From: Sphaerolaimus hirsutus
Lineage: Eukaryota > Nematoda > Chromadorea > Monhysterida > Sphaerolaimidae
NCBI GenBank assembly: GCA_964036195.1
Contig: OZ038450.1
Span: forward strand, 24,829,208-24,893,207
Length of the DNA stretch: 64,000 nucleotides
Reading direction: 5' to 3'
The notes beneath the pieces were generated by a model that saw only the letters and a list, made by a program, of their open reading frames with translations, was not told the origin of the DNA and did not search any database. Positions 13,901-21,800 of the stretch are shown here, piece after piece. Made by a program: the position numbers and the translations under genes. How positions within the stretch are numbered: position 1 is the first letter of the stretch; every line of letters starts with the position of its first letter.

Positions 13901-15898
13901 ATCCCCAACGTGCGATAGTTGCGCACATCCATGGTACTCCCCTTCTTGTGTAGCAGCACCATTTTACAAACTTTTTTGTCTGTTTCGATCTGGCCACCAT
14001 TCAGCCATTCGTTGAAAATTCTCGCCATAGCGCACATGCGACTCGCATCTAAAATTTTCAAAACTTCATGTGAAATTGCTGTTGTGCCAGCAGATTTGTT
14101 ATTTTTGAACCGTTTTAATTCCGTCCGTATTTCGGTTTCGGTGATCGGCTCTAATAATTCCCGTTTTGTATTGTTTGATACAATATCTGCGCCAAACCAT
14201 GTGCGCGCGTCCATTGTGACCGCGCCCGGGTTTGGGGACATGACGATGTCCCATGCACTTTCTAATTCGCGCTTGATTTCATTTTCGGAGCAAATCAACC
14301 CGTGTTCATTTTCGAGTGCAAACCTTCGTTGTGAGGTGTCCTTCATACCATGCATGTGATGGTATAATCTCTTCACAGCTGTGCTGCAATTTTGACGAAG
14401 AGTTGTGATGAAATTAAGTTTTTTCCCTAAAAGTGCGTGCTGAATTAGCTGAAAAGTTTGATCAGAACTGACGTCACCCACGCTATGCATTGTCACGTAA
14501 AATGCCCTGTAGATCAATTTGTCAAGTTGTGCGGCATTTTGGTTTGGCGAGCTATGTTTAAATCTAATTAAAAAAATCGCAGTATCCAATCAGAGTTTTT
14601 TATATAATCCATTTTAAAAATAAAAAAATTCTTTTTTTTCTACCAGCCTTAGTAACATTCTAGAAACTGGACCCTTTAATCTCTTTATAATTACCATCCC
14701 TTTCCCACCCACAGACGCCGCAATCAAGTTCAGCCGACGACGAGCAAGCGGACGAGCGCGACGCCTTGGGCGATCTGGCCGCAAAAACTACTGAGGATGC
14801 GGCAGCTGCCAGGTGGGTACAGATTTAGGGTTCGCCCCAGGATCAGGGTTTAGGTAGGGCGCAGGGCGCCTGAAGTGCGAGTAGGGTTTAGGGCGCCTTT
14901 TTTTGATTGAATTTGACGCGATTTAGGAGAGTTGAGGAAGAGTGCTAAACAGCAACAACGGCCGACTTTTCGAGAATTTGGCATTTGATTTTTGACTTTT
15001 TAATTTTTGACCGGCACTGAGACCGAGACCACGGTATCTTGTGCCATTCCCAAGCCCTGTAAAATGTAAAATGTCATGCAAAGATTCGAAAGTCATGTAA
15101 AAAGTCAAATTTTATTCTTTTATTGGTCGTTTGACATTTTACACAGCTGTTGACACATTGCATGGCATTTTACATTTTACATGTCATTTTACAGTATCTA
15201 GGAGTGGCACCTCAAATATATCCCAACCCTACGCTTGTCACCTACCACGTGCTTCCCAATGGATGATTATACGAATAAAAAATTCGCAGACGCCGACAAC
15301 TCGCCTACGCGTGCAAATTGAGCCGCGAGCGGGCGGCCGGCCAGCGGGAACTGACGCGCGAGCACCGCCGCAGTCCGAGGCTGGCGGGCGGCAAGCAGAA
15401 CTCGTCGCTGCTGCACTCGGCCACCGGCAAGCAGCTCTTGTCCACGTTGAGGGTGAGTGGGAAGTTTGGTAGAGTGTAATCGCTGCAGTTGGCATATTAA
15501 AGTTGTCACTTCGCGTCTCTTATCACTTTTTTGTCACTTAGTCAACTTGTCGTGGGCCCTTTTGTGGTGCATGATTTGACCCTCCAATGGAGACGCCTGT
15601 CATCCCGAGCGCAGCGAGTATAGCGTTGTAGGTATAAGGAGTGCAAAATGTGCACTGCCATACGCGGGAATCGAACCCGCGCCTCCCGTGTACGCATGAG
15701 CACCCACCGCTGTATCACAGTGCCGCACGTTATTCGTTTTTTATTCCTTCGCAGGACGACACGCAACGCAGTCGGATGGCTCAATTGGACGAGAACGATC
15801 GCGCTGACAACGACAATGACAATGACGATGATGTCGACGACGACACTGGCGACCAACTAGAGGAAGTTGTCGGCGACGCGGCATTCAAGTGGGATTAG
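1619..15898 (+). CDS. KNL2: KNL2/MIS18BP1-like centromere protein (SANTA + SANT/Myb), 17 exons
   Basis: Members of this family bind centromeric chromatin and help load the histone CENP-A. Exons by splice sites and phase: 1619-1713, 1785-1985, 2351-2662, 2949-3116, 3989-4176, 4558-4735, 5734-5849, 6249-6414, 6904-7037, 7499-7856, 9630-9775, 10431-10627, 11153-11236, 11674-11811, 14715-14812, 15290-15452, 15755-15898. All phases agree, and the spliced frame has about 961 codons without a stop. Order of parts: SANTA (residues about 12-98), Q/P/E-rich linker, an Arg/Ser/Asp/Tyr-rich region (about 322-519), a proline run, a Myb/SANT domain (about 626-676), and an acidic C-terminus rich in DND repeats. 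The ATG at 1619 is chosen because SANTA begins just after it; an upstream exon cannot be excluded. The 3' border of exon 12 is the least certain. Third codon positions are GC-rich, unlike the introns. The family call is mine from domain pattern, not from a search. Confidence 0.8.
2351..4176 (+). CDS. KNL2: exons 3-5 of the KNL2-like gene: disordered linker
   Basis: Exon 3 (2351-2662) encodes a basic stretch (VRRSPRVLGHKQ) followed by a Pro/Gln/Glu-rich run. Exon 4 (2949-3116) is Ser/Asp-rich and ends in an Ala-Pro run. Exon 5 (3989-4176) has a Gly-Ser run (NASGSGSGPS). All three look disordered and are held together by GT/AG sites and matching phases (2, 2, 2, then 1). RRSPR vaguely recalls the start of a CENP-C-type motif, but the aromatic residues of that motif are missing, so I do not call one. 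Confidence 0.75.
3303..3718. mobile_element. hAT-like element filled with CCCGAT words
   Basis: The ends TAGGGTTCAAACGGGA and TCCCGTTTTAACCCTA are flanked by a perfect 8-bp target duplication, TTCTCGTC (3295-3302 and 3719-3726). The interior is largely iterated CCCGATCCCGA. The terminal pentamer fits the hAT rule YARNG. It lies in the intron between exons 4 and 5. Confidence 0.85.
3749..3840. repeat. 20-bp tandem repeat
   Basis: Four near-identical copies of ATGACAAGAAAGAAATCACA run from 3761 to 3840, with a degenerate copy in front. Intronic. Confidence 0.85.
4558..7037 (+). CDS. KNL2: exons 6-9 of the KNL2-like gene: RS/RD/RY-rich region
   Basis: Four small exons (4558-4735, 5734-5849, 6249-6414, 6904-7037) encode about 200 residues dominated by Arg with Ser, Asp and Tyr. 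Visible pieces are RVSRSPSKSPRRRRHDG, RRYDSSYSRDARR, DDYRRRRRHDDYRHRRDD and SPSRSPSPKRRSR. Exon 9 also has a Cys/Ser run (CSTCSSCSTCS). Such composition is typical of SR-type splicing factors and of phase-separating nuclear proteins. I know of no comparable block as a standard part of KNL2/MIS18BP1. The run of phase-compatible junctions on both sides argues that it belongs to this gene. Confidence 0.75.
4936..5107. mobile_element. palindromic MITE-like element, GTGCCAGTTCCGCAAGTGG
   Basis: The left end GCCAGTTCCGCAAGTGG is mirrored by CCACTTGCGGAACTGGC at the right. The interior has paired words such as TTTTGCCAATTTAC. A diverged relative ends near 62520 (CCACTTGCGGAATTG). It sits in the intron between exons 6 and 7. 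Confidence 0.65.
5242..5715. mobile_element. TA-flanked MITE ending 18 bp before exon 7
   Basis: CCGTATTTCCTCGAAATACC ends lie between TA pairs at 5240-5241 and 5716-5717. It contains a younger hAT-like insertion (5390-5608). Its right end lies only 18 bp upstream of exon 7, so the pyrimidine tract of that acceptor is squeezed between the transposon and the exon. Confidence 0.85.
5390..5608. mobile_element. hAT-like element filled with GGTCCC words, nested
   Basis: The ends TAGGGTTCAAACGGGA and TCCCGTTTGAACCCTA have flanking octamers GTTCTAAC and GTTCAAAC (7 of 8 match). The interior is iterated GGTCCCGGTCCC. It has the same ends as 3303-3718 but a different word, so the word array evolves faster than the ends. 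Confidence 0.8.
7097..7433. mobile_element. palindromic MITE of the GTGCC group
   Basis: The left end GGTGGCAATCCCAAG is mirrored loosely by ACTTGTGACCGCCACC. The interior consists of TTTACATTTGACAC words in opposite orientations on the two arms. It ends 65 bp before exon 10. Confidence 0.6.
7499..9775 (+). CDS. KNL2: exons 10-11 of the KNL2-like gene: SANT/Myb domain
   Basis: Exon 10 (7499-7856) encodes an RGG-like basic stretch, an acidic/valine stretch, a proline run (PPTPPPQSPPPPPKKRW) and the first Myb helix. Exon 11 (9630-9775) carries the second and third helices. Myb landmarks are the Trp in KKRWKPRELAKL (about residue 629), the Trp in NPDDWDKVARSI (about 654), and the helix-3 block SADDCRQKAEE. 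A charged tail follows (DRDKLIEA). The domain is split by an intron that holds two nested hAT-like elements. Exon 11 probably ends at AGCTG|GTTGGT in phase 1; the earlier GGGG|GTATGA donor would put a stop into exon 12. Confidence 0.85.
7914..9295. mobile_element. hAT-like element, TAGGGTTGG ends, AAAAATCG words
   Basis: TAGGGTTGG and CCAACCCTA ends have a perfect 8-bp target duplication GTTGAGAC (7906-7913 and 9296-9303). The arms are rich in AAAAAATCGATTTTTT. No transposase ORF. It carries a younger, related insertion at 8303-8978, and it splits the intron inside the Myb domain of the KNL2-like gene. Confidence 0.9.
8303..8978. mobile_element. nested hAT-like element, AAAAACGTTTTTT words
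   Basis: TAGGGTTGG and CCAACCCTA ends have a perfect 8-bp target duplication GTGACAAC (8295-8302 and 8979-8986). Its arms carry AAAACGTTTTTTTT in place of the AAATCG of the host element. One member of the family has jumped into another. Confidence 0.9.
10138..10413. mobile_element. degenerate element of CGGAAAACGGAAACGG words
   Basis: It is built from CTTGCCGGAAAACGGAAACGG words and bounded by TATGGTGCCAAC and GTTGACACCCCA, which are degenerate versions of the TAGGGTGTCAAC ends of the intact element at 39358. No clean target duplication. It abuts the C-rich acceptor tract of exon 12. Confidence 0.6.
10431..10627 (+). CDS. KNL2: exon 12 of the KNL2-like gene (3' border uncertain)
   Basis: The acceptor is the run of C ending in GCAG at 10430. 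In phase 1 the frame is strongly GC3-rich and encodes a Gln/Arg-rich helix, then PGTQSYFIEAMSVLQSRV. The next exon starts in phase 0, so the donor must be phase 0: CGG|GTTAGG at 10628, GCG|GTTGGT at 10616, or the weaker GGC|GTCGGG at 10580. The first lies at the edge of a transposon. Confidence 0.6.
10630..10799. mobile_element. degenerate hAT-like element of GGGATCGGGAT words
   Basis: The left end TAGGATGTCAAACGGGATC and right end GATCCCTTTTGGACCCTG are decayed TAGGGTTCAAACGGGA ends. The interior is GGGATCGGG-rich. No clear target duplication. Its first bases overlap one candidate splice donor of exon 12 (GT at 10628). Confidence 0.6.
11153..15898 (+). CDS. KNL2: exons 13-17 of the KNL2-like gene: C-terminal region
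   Basis: Exon 13 (11153-11236), exon 14 (11674-11811), exon 15 (14715-14812), exon 16 (15290-15452) and exon 17 (15755-15898) join in phases 0, 0, 2 and 0. They encode a Ser/Glu segment, an Ala-rich segment, a basic coiled segment (KLSRERAAGQRELTREHRR), a Ser/Leu segment and a final acidic tail rich in Asp/Asn ending AFKWD. The stop is TAG at 15896. A possible poly(A) signal AATAAA lies 440 bp downstream at 16338. Confidence 0.7.
12175..14589 (-). mobile_element. LINE-type reverse transcriptase ORF, 5'-truncated copy, antisense in intron 14
   Basis: An 804-codon frame without a stop encodes a non-LTR retrotransposon reverse transcriptase. Landmarks by residue: a fingers motif RNYRTLGIGCNIVKL (about 223-237), GGFRGKRRTLDNLVV (261-275), motif A FVDAVKAFD (about 294-302, catalytic Asp), motif B GLRQGCCWSP (352-361), motif C FADD (394-397), the LINE block KYLGV (466-470), and a C-terminal CX2CX12HX4C zinc knuckle (Cys709, Cys712, His725, Cys730). 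No apurinic endonuclease domain precedes it. On the coding strand a TGA lies directly before the first codon (TTG), and the first ATG is at codon 34, so the copy is probably 5'-truncated. No poly(A) tail or target duplication is visible. It lies antisense in the intron between exons 14 and 15 of the KNL2-like gene. The clade is not settled. Confidence 0.85.
15041..15210. mobile_element. palindromic MITE, GTGCCATTCCCAAGCCCTG ends
   Basis: The left end GTGCCATTCCCAAGCCCTG is mirrored by the right end TCTAGGAGTGGCAC. TAAAATGTCATGCAAAG words occur on both arms. It ends 79 bp before exon 16. Confidence 0.75.
15652..15723 (-). repeat. tRNA-derived block (probable SINE head)
   Basis: On the minus strand there is an A-box-like TGATACAGCGGTGGG and a perfect B-box region GCGGGTTCGATTCCCGC forming a T arm. 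The acceptor stem does not close in the right register, so it is not a functional tRNA. It continues into ACATTTTGCAC, as does the tRNA-like block at 20481. It lies in the last intron of the KNL2-like gene, antisense. Confidence 0.6.
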
Positions 15899-16634
15899 CG
15901 CCGCGCGGCAAATTGCAGCGCTGCAGTTGAGAGTGGATATGTTGAAGTGGTTTGGTTGCGCGACCGGCGGCACTTGGTGCTAGGGTTCGGTGGCTAATGG
16001 GCATTTTTGCGCCGATTTTCGCTTAAAGTTAGAAATCTCCGGTGTGGGTGTAGAATGCGACTTTCGACTTTAGAATGACTTAAATATATTCATATTCTCT
16101 CTGAAAAAATATGAAAACTGTTTTGTGTGTGACAGTTATTTACACACATCGCCCCAACCCTGCCATGTTCTCGCTGGTGTGCTGCTATTACAACCAATTG
16201 CTTATTTGTCACATGTCAATTAAATTTGTTACATTGTCAATTACATTTGTTAAACTGTCAATTTCAATTCTTACAACCGTATCAATGAGAATTACTGAAA
16301 ATATATAAATATAGTGCGTTTTTGGTGTCTGTTCCGTAATAAATTGCCGCGCAAGAATTTTCCGCCGGGGTTGCTTTATTTGTTTATTTTGAACGTGGGA
16401 AAAACCAAAAACGTAATTTTGGGTATTCACTCTATCGGGTGTGGCCGATTTCACTGTAAAGTGTGCGGTCGATCGTTTTTCACAATGTTAAATAGGTTAA
16501 AACTCTTCTTTGAGTAACTTGGGTTCTTACAAATTATGGAACAGGCTACGGAGGTTTTGCAGCCGATTTGTCGTATTTTTTTACAAACTTCCAATTTACA
16601 TGTTATCATTGCTACACAAATTTTGCTCCTGGTA
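15899..16634 (+). other. 3' flank of the KNL2-like gene
   Basis: Non-coding. A canonical AATAAA at 16338-16343 is the best poly(A) signal candidate. No other exon is seen. Confidence 0.4.
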
Positions 16635-16866
16635 TACTCGGCAGACCGTAAAGTATGCGCCCAAATTTAGTTATGTCTTGGTCGATAACGCGCGAGCAGG
16701 ATACTTATGTATGCACTTCACAAAAGAAAAATATATTAAAAAGAGAAAGGGCTGAGTCGCGTACAAGCGACGAATTTTTTTCCTGGAAAATTTCTATTTT
16801 TCTGAAACGATTTTTATTTTATTTTTCCTTCAGAAAAATGCATACCTAGCGTGTGGCCGCCGAGTA
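16635..16866. mobile_element. TA-flanked MITE, TACTCGGCAGACCG ends
   Basis: TACTCGGC and GCCGAGTA ends lie between TA pairs, with an inner word GTATGCGCCCAAATTTAGTTATGTC. A diverged copy lies at 40164-40411 and shares ACTTATGT and GCGAGC words. No ORF of note. Confidence 0.65.
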
Positions 16867-17605
16867 TACTAATTGCGTAAATTTCCAAGTGACACTAAAA
16901 GTTATAATTAGTGAGTGGTGGGTAGAATTAAAAGTGGTAAGTGACAAGTAAAGGCCTGACAAGTATTTCACCTACAAATGTACTTACTTGTCGCCCGTGT
17001 TGACAACTTTTAATTTTACATTCACAACTCTGTCGCTTTCTACCGTCGGAATTACTCTCTGGTGCGCGTAATGAATATGTAAAAAAAAATGTTTGTGCAG
17101 TTGTCCATCAGTACTTTTTTGCTTTTTTTGTAATATCCGCGCTATTGATTATTAGTTTGTCATTGTGTTGCACTTTGATTTGCATAAAACTTGCAATTCA
17201 TTTTGCTCATATTTAAACATTTGAAATTAAGTGAAGTAATTCACTTTAACGAGAACTGTACATAAAATAAATTAAAAACTGATTGTTATTATTGCTAATG
17301 CATGGTTATTTTTCTGAGGGGTACAAAAAATGCTCTGAGCGAATTACGGGGAAGAATTTACTGCCATATTTACTTTAACAACGCGGTTTCAAAGATATAC
17401 TTTATTAGATAACGATCAGACAATGTAGGGCAATATTTATCTACTGAACTATGTTGAAAAAATTTGGTATTTATAAATACGTAATCAGTTCAGTCGAACT
17501 GTGGATGGTCAAAATATGTATTTCAACGGCATCTGTTTGAATAAGCCTTTTTTTTATCTGTTTGAATCTGTAAAAAGTTGCTTTTCTAAAAAGCGGCTAA
17601 ATGGT
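16867..17605. other. AT-rich spacer with a TTGTCACTT-type repeat
   Basis: Around 16890-17040 there are paired words of the GTGACAAGTAAA type, seen again at 22137, 25190, 30556, 30925 and 33899. The rest (17050-17605) is AT-rich and shows nothing. Confidence 0.4.
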
Positions 17606-17816
17606 CCCACACACGCTAGTTGACATCGCAAATTCGTGTCAACTCGGTGTCAACTAAATAACACCAAAAAAATTCAAGCGTCACACTTAACAGAAACGAT
17701 GAAAATTAAGTGTCATTATGTAAAAATTAACTATGCTCTATCAGATAGGAAAGTTGAAATTAAATAATTCACTTAAATTTAGTTGACACGAATTCAGTTG
17801 ACATCCAGCGTGTGTG
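17606..17816. mobile_element. palindromic element, CCCACACACGCTAGTTGACA ends
   Basis: The left end CCCACACACGCTAGTTGACA is mirrored by TTGACATCCAGCGTGTGTGG. The interior pairs GTGTCAACT with AGTTGACAC. A close relative is at 28756-28980 with a 7-of-8 target duplication. Confidence 0.7.
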
Positions 17817-17978
17817 GCGCCGGCTGGCGCCCAATACTTTGCGCCATCGTGCAAAATATTTCAATACATAGTTACACATGGAATTATATTCGTAATTCAC
17901 TTCATAAATACTCTTAGCATTCAACTACCATAAAATGTTAATTTTGACTCGCTGAAATTTCGCTATTCGTGTTTACGC

Positions 17979-18729
17979 CAGAGTTGTTAAAATACCGGTA
18001 TTTTTGGAAAGTGTAAGTGTAAATACACTTTCCAAATTTTGAGTATGGATACCAAAAGTGTAAGGTATTTTAAAAATACCTGGGAAAGTGTAAAAAAAGT
18101 GTAAGTGTAAAAAATTTTTTTAGAAAGAGCTCGCACTGTTGAGCATTAGAAAAACCCGCTGTTATCACCTTTAAATCAATTTATTTATCATTTTCATGCA
18201 TTATTTCACATTTTACAGCCTTTTATGAAACATTTAAGACTGCAACAAAAACTGTAGTGGTATGAAGTTCCCTAACAATCGCAGTTTTTCAGTGTTGATA
18301 TTTTACTGATTAAGCAATGTGATACACACTGTTTAAATGCAAGAATGGACATGCAGCAAATCTCAATGCAAAAGTTGACGTTGTGTCCAGCTGGTGAATT
18401 TCCATTGATCTTGTCCTTTTTTACAAAAGTATGATGAAACTGTAGAATACCATGAGTACTGATCAAAGGTTGTAGATCAAAGGCTAGTTTGTACATTTGC
18501 CATATTTTCTACATTCAATGCATTTTTGGTACATACCCTATTTTATGCTTACTCAAAAGCATAAAACCGGGCCATCTGAAAGAGAAAAAATACACTTTCT
18601 GTATCCGGGTATTTTGCCCAGGAAAGTGTAAAAAAAGTGTATGGGTATTTTATGAAAGTGTAAGTGTAAATATAAATACCCATTTACCCGGGTATTTCGG
18701 GTAAGTGTAAATACACTTTCGCAACTCTG
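17979..18729. mobile_element. hAT-like element, CAGAGTTG ends, AAGTGTAAGTG words
   Basis: CAGAGTTG and CAACTCTG-type ends have a perfect 8-bp duplication GTTTACGC (17971-17978 and 18730-18737). The arms repeat AAAGTGTAAGTGTAAAT. A sister copy in inverted orientation is at 49132-49892 with its own perfect duplication. The only ORF (about 74 codons, minus strand) resembles no known protein. Confidence 0.9.
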
Positions 18730-18849
18730 GTTTACGCCACAAAAAGTAACATGTTTTCATGGGTCAAAATTTCAGCGCGCCAATAAAATACTGACAAATT
18801 TGAAAATATAACTAAAAATCGAACAAAAATACATTATTGCTTCAAAAAC

Positions 18850-21800
18850 TCATCTAATGCACAACAAGCACAAAATCACGAGCGAGTGATAAAAGGGCAC
18901 ATGATACTGATACTGTCTGGGCGCGGCGTTGGCATGCTGCCAAGTGCGGGAGTCTGCCTGCCCCGCCCCCTTGGTGTGCTCCGAGAGCACGTAGGGGTCG
19001 TAGGTGATCGGCTCCCTCTGGTTTGATTCCGTCTCTTGCCATGAGATGCGGGTGGGCGGAGCCTGTGAGATAAATATTTACTGCATTTTCTCGGGATAAC
19101 CGCATTGAATTAACCCCAGTTGAAATTTACTGGCGAAATGATACGGCCCTTATGGATTGGATTAACGGTGATTAGCCTTGGGGTACGACATTTTGTCATA
19201 TTATGGGGGCAGCAGTCCCACACCCCAAAAATGGCATGTATTTACGAGTCGCAAAAAAAATCGTAAGCAAAACAGCGAAATTTCAATGGACATTTATGAC
19301 ATTTCCTACTGCGCGTAAATCACCATTCCAAATTGGTGCTACTCACAAACCCTGAAAGATGTAATTTATATGTCAAATGCCCTGTAACATTTTAAATGTC
19401 ATGTAAAATTTCAAATTCTTGTTACTGCCCATTTTACAATTTCATAACATCTTATATTTACTTTCCATGACATTTGCCATCTTGCATGATTTTTGACATT
19501 TCACAGGCTTTTGACACTTTCCATGACATTCCACAATCTCTCTTAGCCCCCCAAACCCACCTCCACCCTCACCCTCTCAGTAACCCCCTGGTCCCCCTCC
19601 CAATTCTCGCCCTGCAAGCTGAGCTTGGCTCCAAACGGGCAGGAGGGCATGACGGTTTGGGTGGTGTCCCTGAGCACCCGGTGGATGACCCGCCACGAAC
19701 TGTCGCCGCAGTGTTGCCGGATGGGCTGGCGAACGCAGGAGGCGAAGAAGTTTAGGGCGCTGGGTTTTTTTTTTGGGGGGGGGTGGTTTTAGTAGTGGTG
19801 GAAAAAGCGCCAGGACTTTGGCGCTAAGTGCCATGGCGCTTTTCCGACCCCAGCGCCAATGGCGCCAGAGCGAAATGGCGCTTTTTGCTTTGACGCTAGC
19901 GCCAAGCGTTTTGTTCCCGCCGACAGGCAAAAATAGTGCAAAGCGCCATGGCGCTTTTCTGAACCCTAGCGCCACAGCAATATAGTGCAAAAACGACATG
20001 GCGCTTTTTGCTTTGGTGCTAGGGTCAGGCGCCAGCGCCATCGCAGTTTTCAATCACTACTTTAGGGTTGTTTTTGGTAGAGTGGATGTGCAATCATCTC
20101 ACTTGCTACTGTTCAATATTTGACCGGAGATGGTCATTTTATTCTTAAATCTAAAATGGATATTCAAGGAACACACGGGTCCAAAAAGCTTATTAAAAAT
20201 AATCGAAAAGAATTTTCAGAATATTCCTGTAGTGAAACAGTATAATAAAAATACGTTTCACACTGATCCGATACTTCCAAAAGGTATTCATACAGGCGAG
20301 AACAGTTACTTTTTGAGGAAACAAACGTATACCGTATTTATTCTAATAGAATAGCGCCGTTCTATTTTTTTCGTCAACTTTTTTACCTGCTGTTCTATTG
20401 GAGGTATGCCCTTATGTTACAAGAAATACGGTAGTCGGGAGACCCGTTTTTACCAGCCATTGTGCCAGGTGCAAAATGTGTCGCCTGGCCGGGAATCGAA
20501 CCCGGGACCTTTCACCAAGCATGTGAACGCTCAACCGACTGGGCTACCAGGAGTTGACACTTATGTTCAAATGATAACTATTCCAGCCCACCTGCACATT
20601 TTAGCCATTTTGGCCTGGAACTGCATCTGGGGCATCTGGTTCAGTCTATGAATGACGGCCATGGTCTCGTCGTGGCAACTTTTCGCCTCCGGCCGCTGGT
20701 CCAAGTCCATCAGGCAGTCGGCGTTCGAGTAGAACGCTGCGGGGTCGATTTCGGTTAGTGTGATTTGTAATGGACTACGCACACCAGTTTTCTACCGGAA
20801 TTTCCGATTAAAATTGGAAATCGGCTTTTGACGCATTTGAGTTTACCGAAATGCGGTCCGTCGGAAATTAAGTGTGCGTAACACAATATTATGTATACCT
20901 ACATTTTTGTGTGCTTGAATTTGTTGCAAAGTTGATTAGCCTGTCCTTTTTGGTCAGGCTCGTCGAAATAGTGTTGGGCTAGCCAAATGAAACTCCAATT
21001 ATAGTGGGCAAATCCTATTTACCGGATTTCCTCGAAATACCCCCAGGGGGTTTATTTTTTCAGAGTGGGAAATTTAAACGGGGGGGGGGGTATTATTTTG
21101 CCAGAAATTTTTGGAAATGCAACAATATGCACCATGTTTAATGTATAAACATTGTTTTAACGTAACAAATTTATTGTTTTTAACGTGTGTTCTGCATTGC
21201 TCGGATCACAGACCGCGGCTTTTGTTATTTACGTTCTCTTTAAACTCAGTTTTTTTTTTTTGGGGGGGGGGTTATAAATTAATAGTGTCCATTTTGAGGG
21301 GGGGGGGTGGGTTATAAATTAATAGTGTCCATTCTGAGGGGGGGTATTTCGAGGATATACCGTATATCAATCCCCAAGCACACCCCCCTCCCCCGACCGA
21401 CTTTGGTAGCCCTGGTTGCACAGGTATCCGTAGGAGGCGTTCATGAGCTGCAGCGTCATGTGGCCGGGGCAGCGGCTGCGCGCCTCAGACACGCACACGT
21501 CGAAACGGCGGATTAGACTGAGTGGGGGGGGGGATGATTTTGGGGGGACGTGCCATTGTATTTTCATCGAATGAAGGGTCACTAACTCTAGTGGGGGGTA
21601 GGGTAACGATGGCGAACAAATATTCGAAAACGTTTTTAAATTATCGGATTTTTTGGAATTTTTTTCATCTTTTAGCTATTCCAAAATGCATAAATATAAA
21701 GAATTCGAAAAATAAATTAAAAAATCCCGAAAAATATTGTAAATAAAAATATCCCGTGCAATTTCACGCTTTCTACAACACCCCAACTTGAAGAACCTCA

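Noticed and set aside
20481-20553. Functional tRNA-Ser(GCU)
   Set aside because: The fold has a short variable arm, an acceptor mismatch and a D-stem mismatch, and it shares a tail with another tRNA-like block, so a SINE head is more likely.
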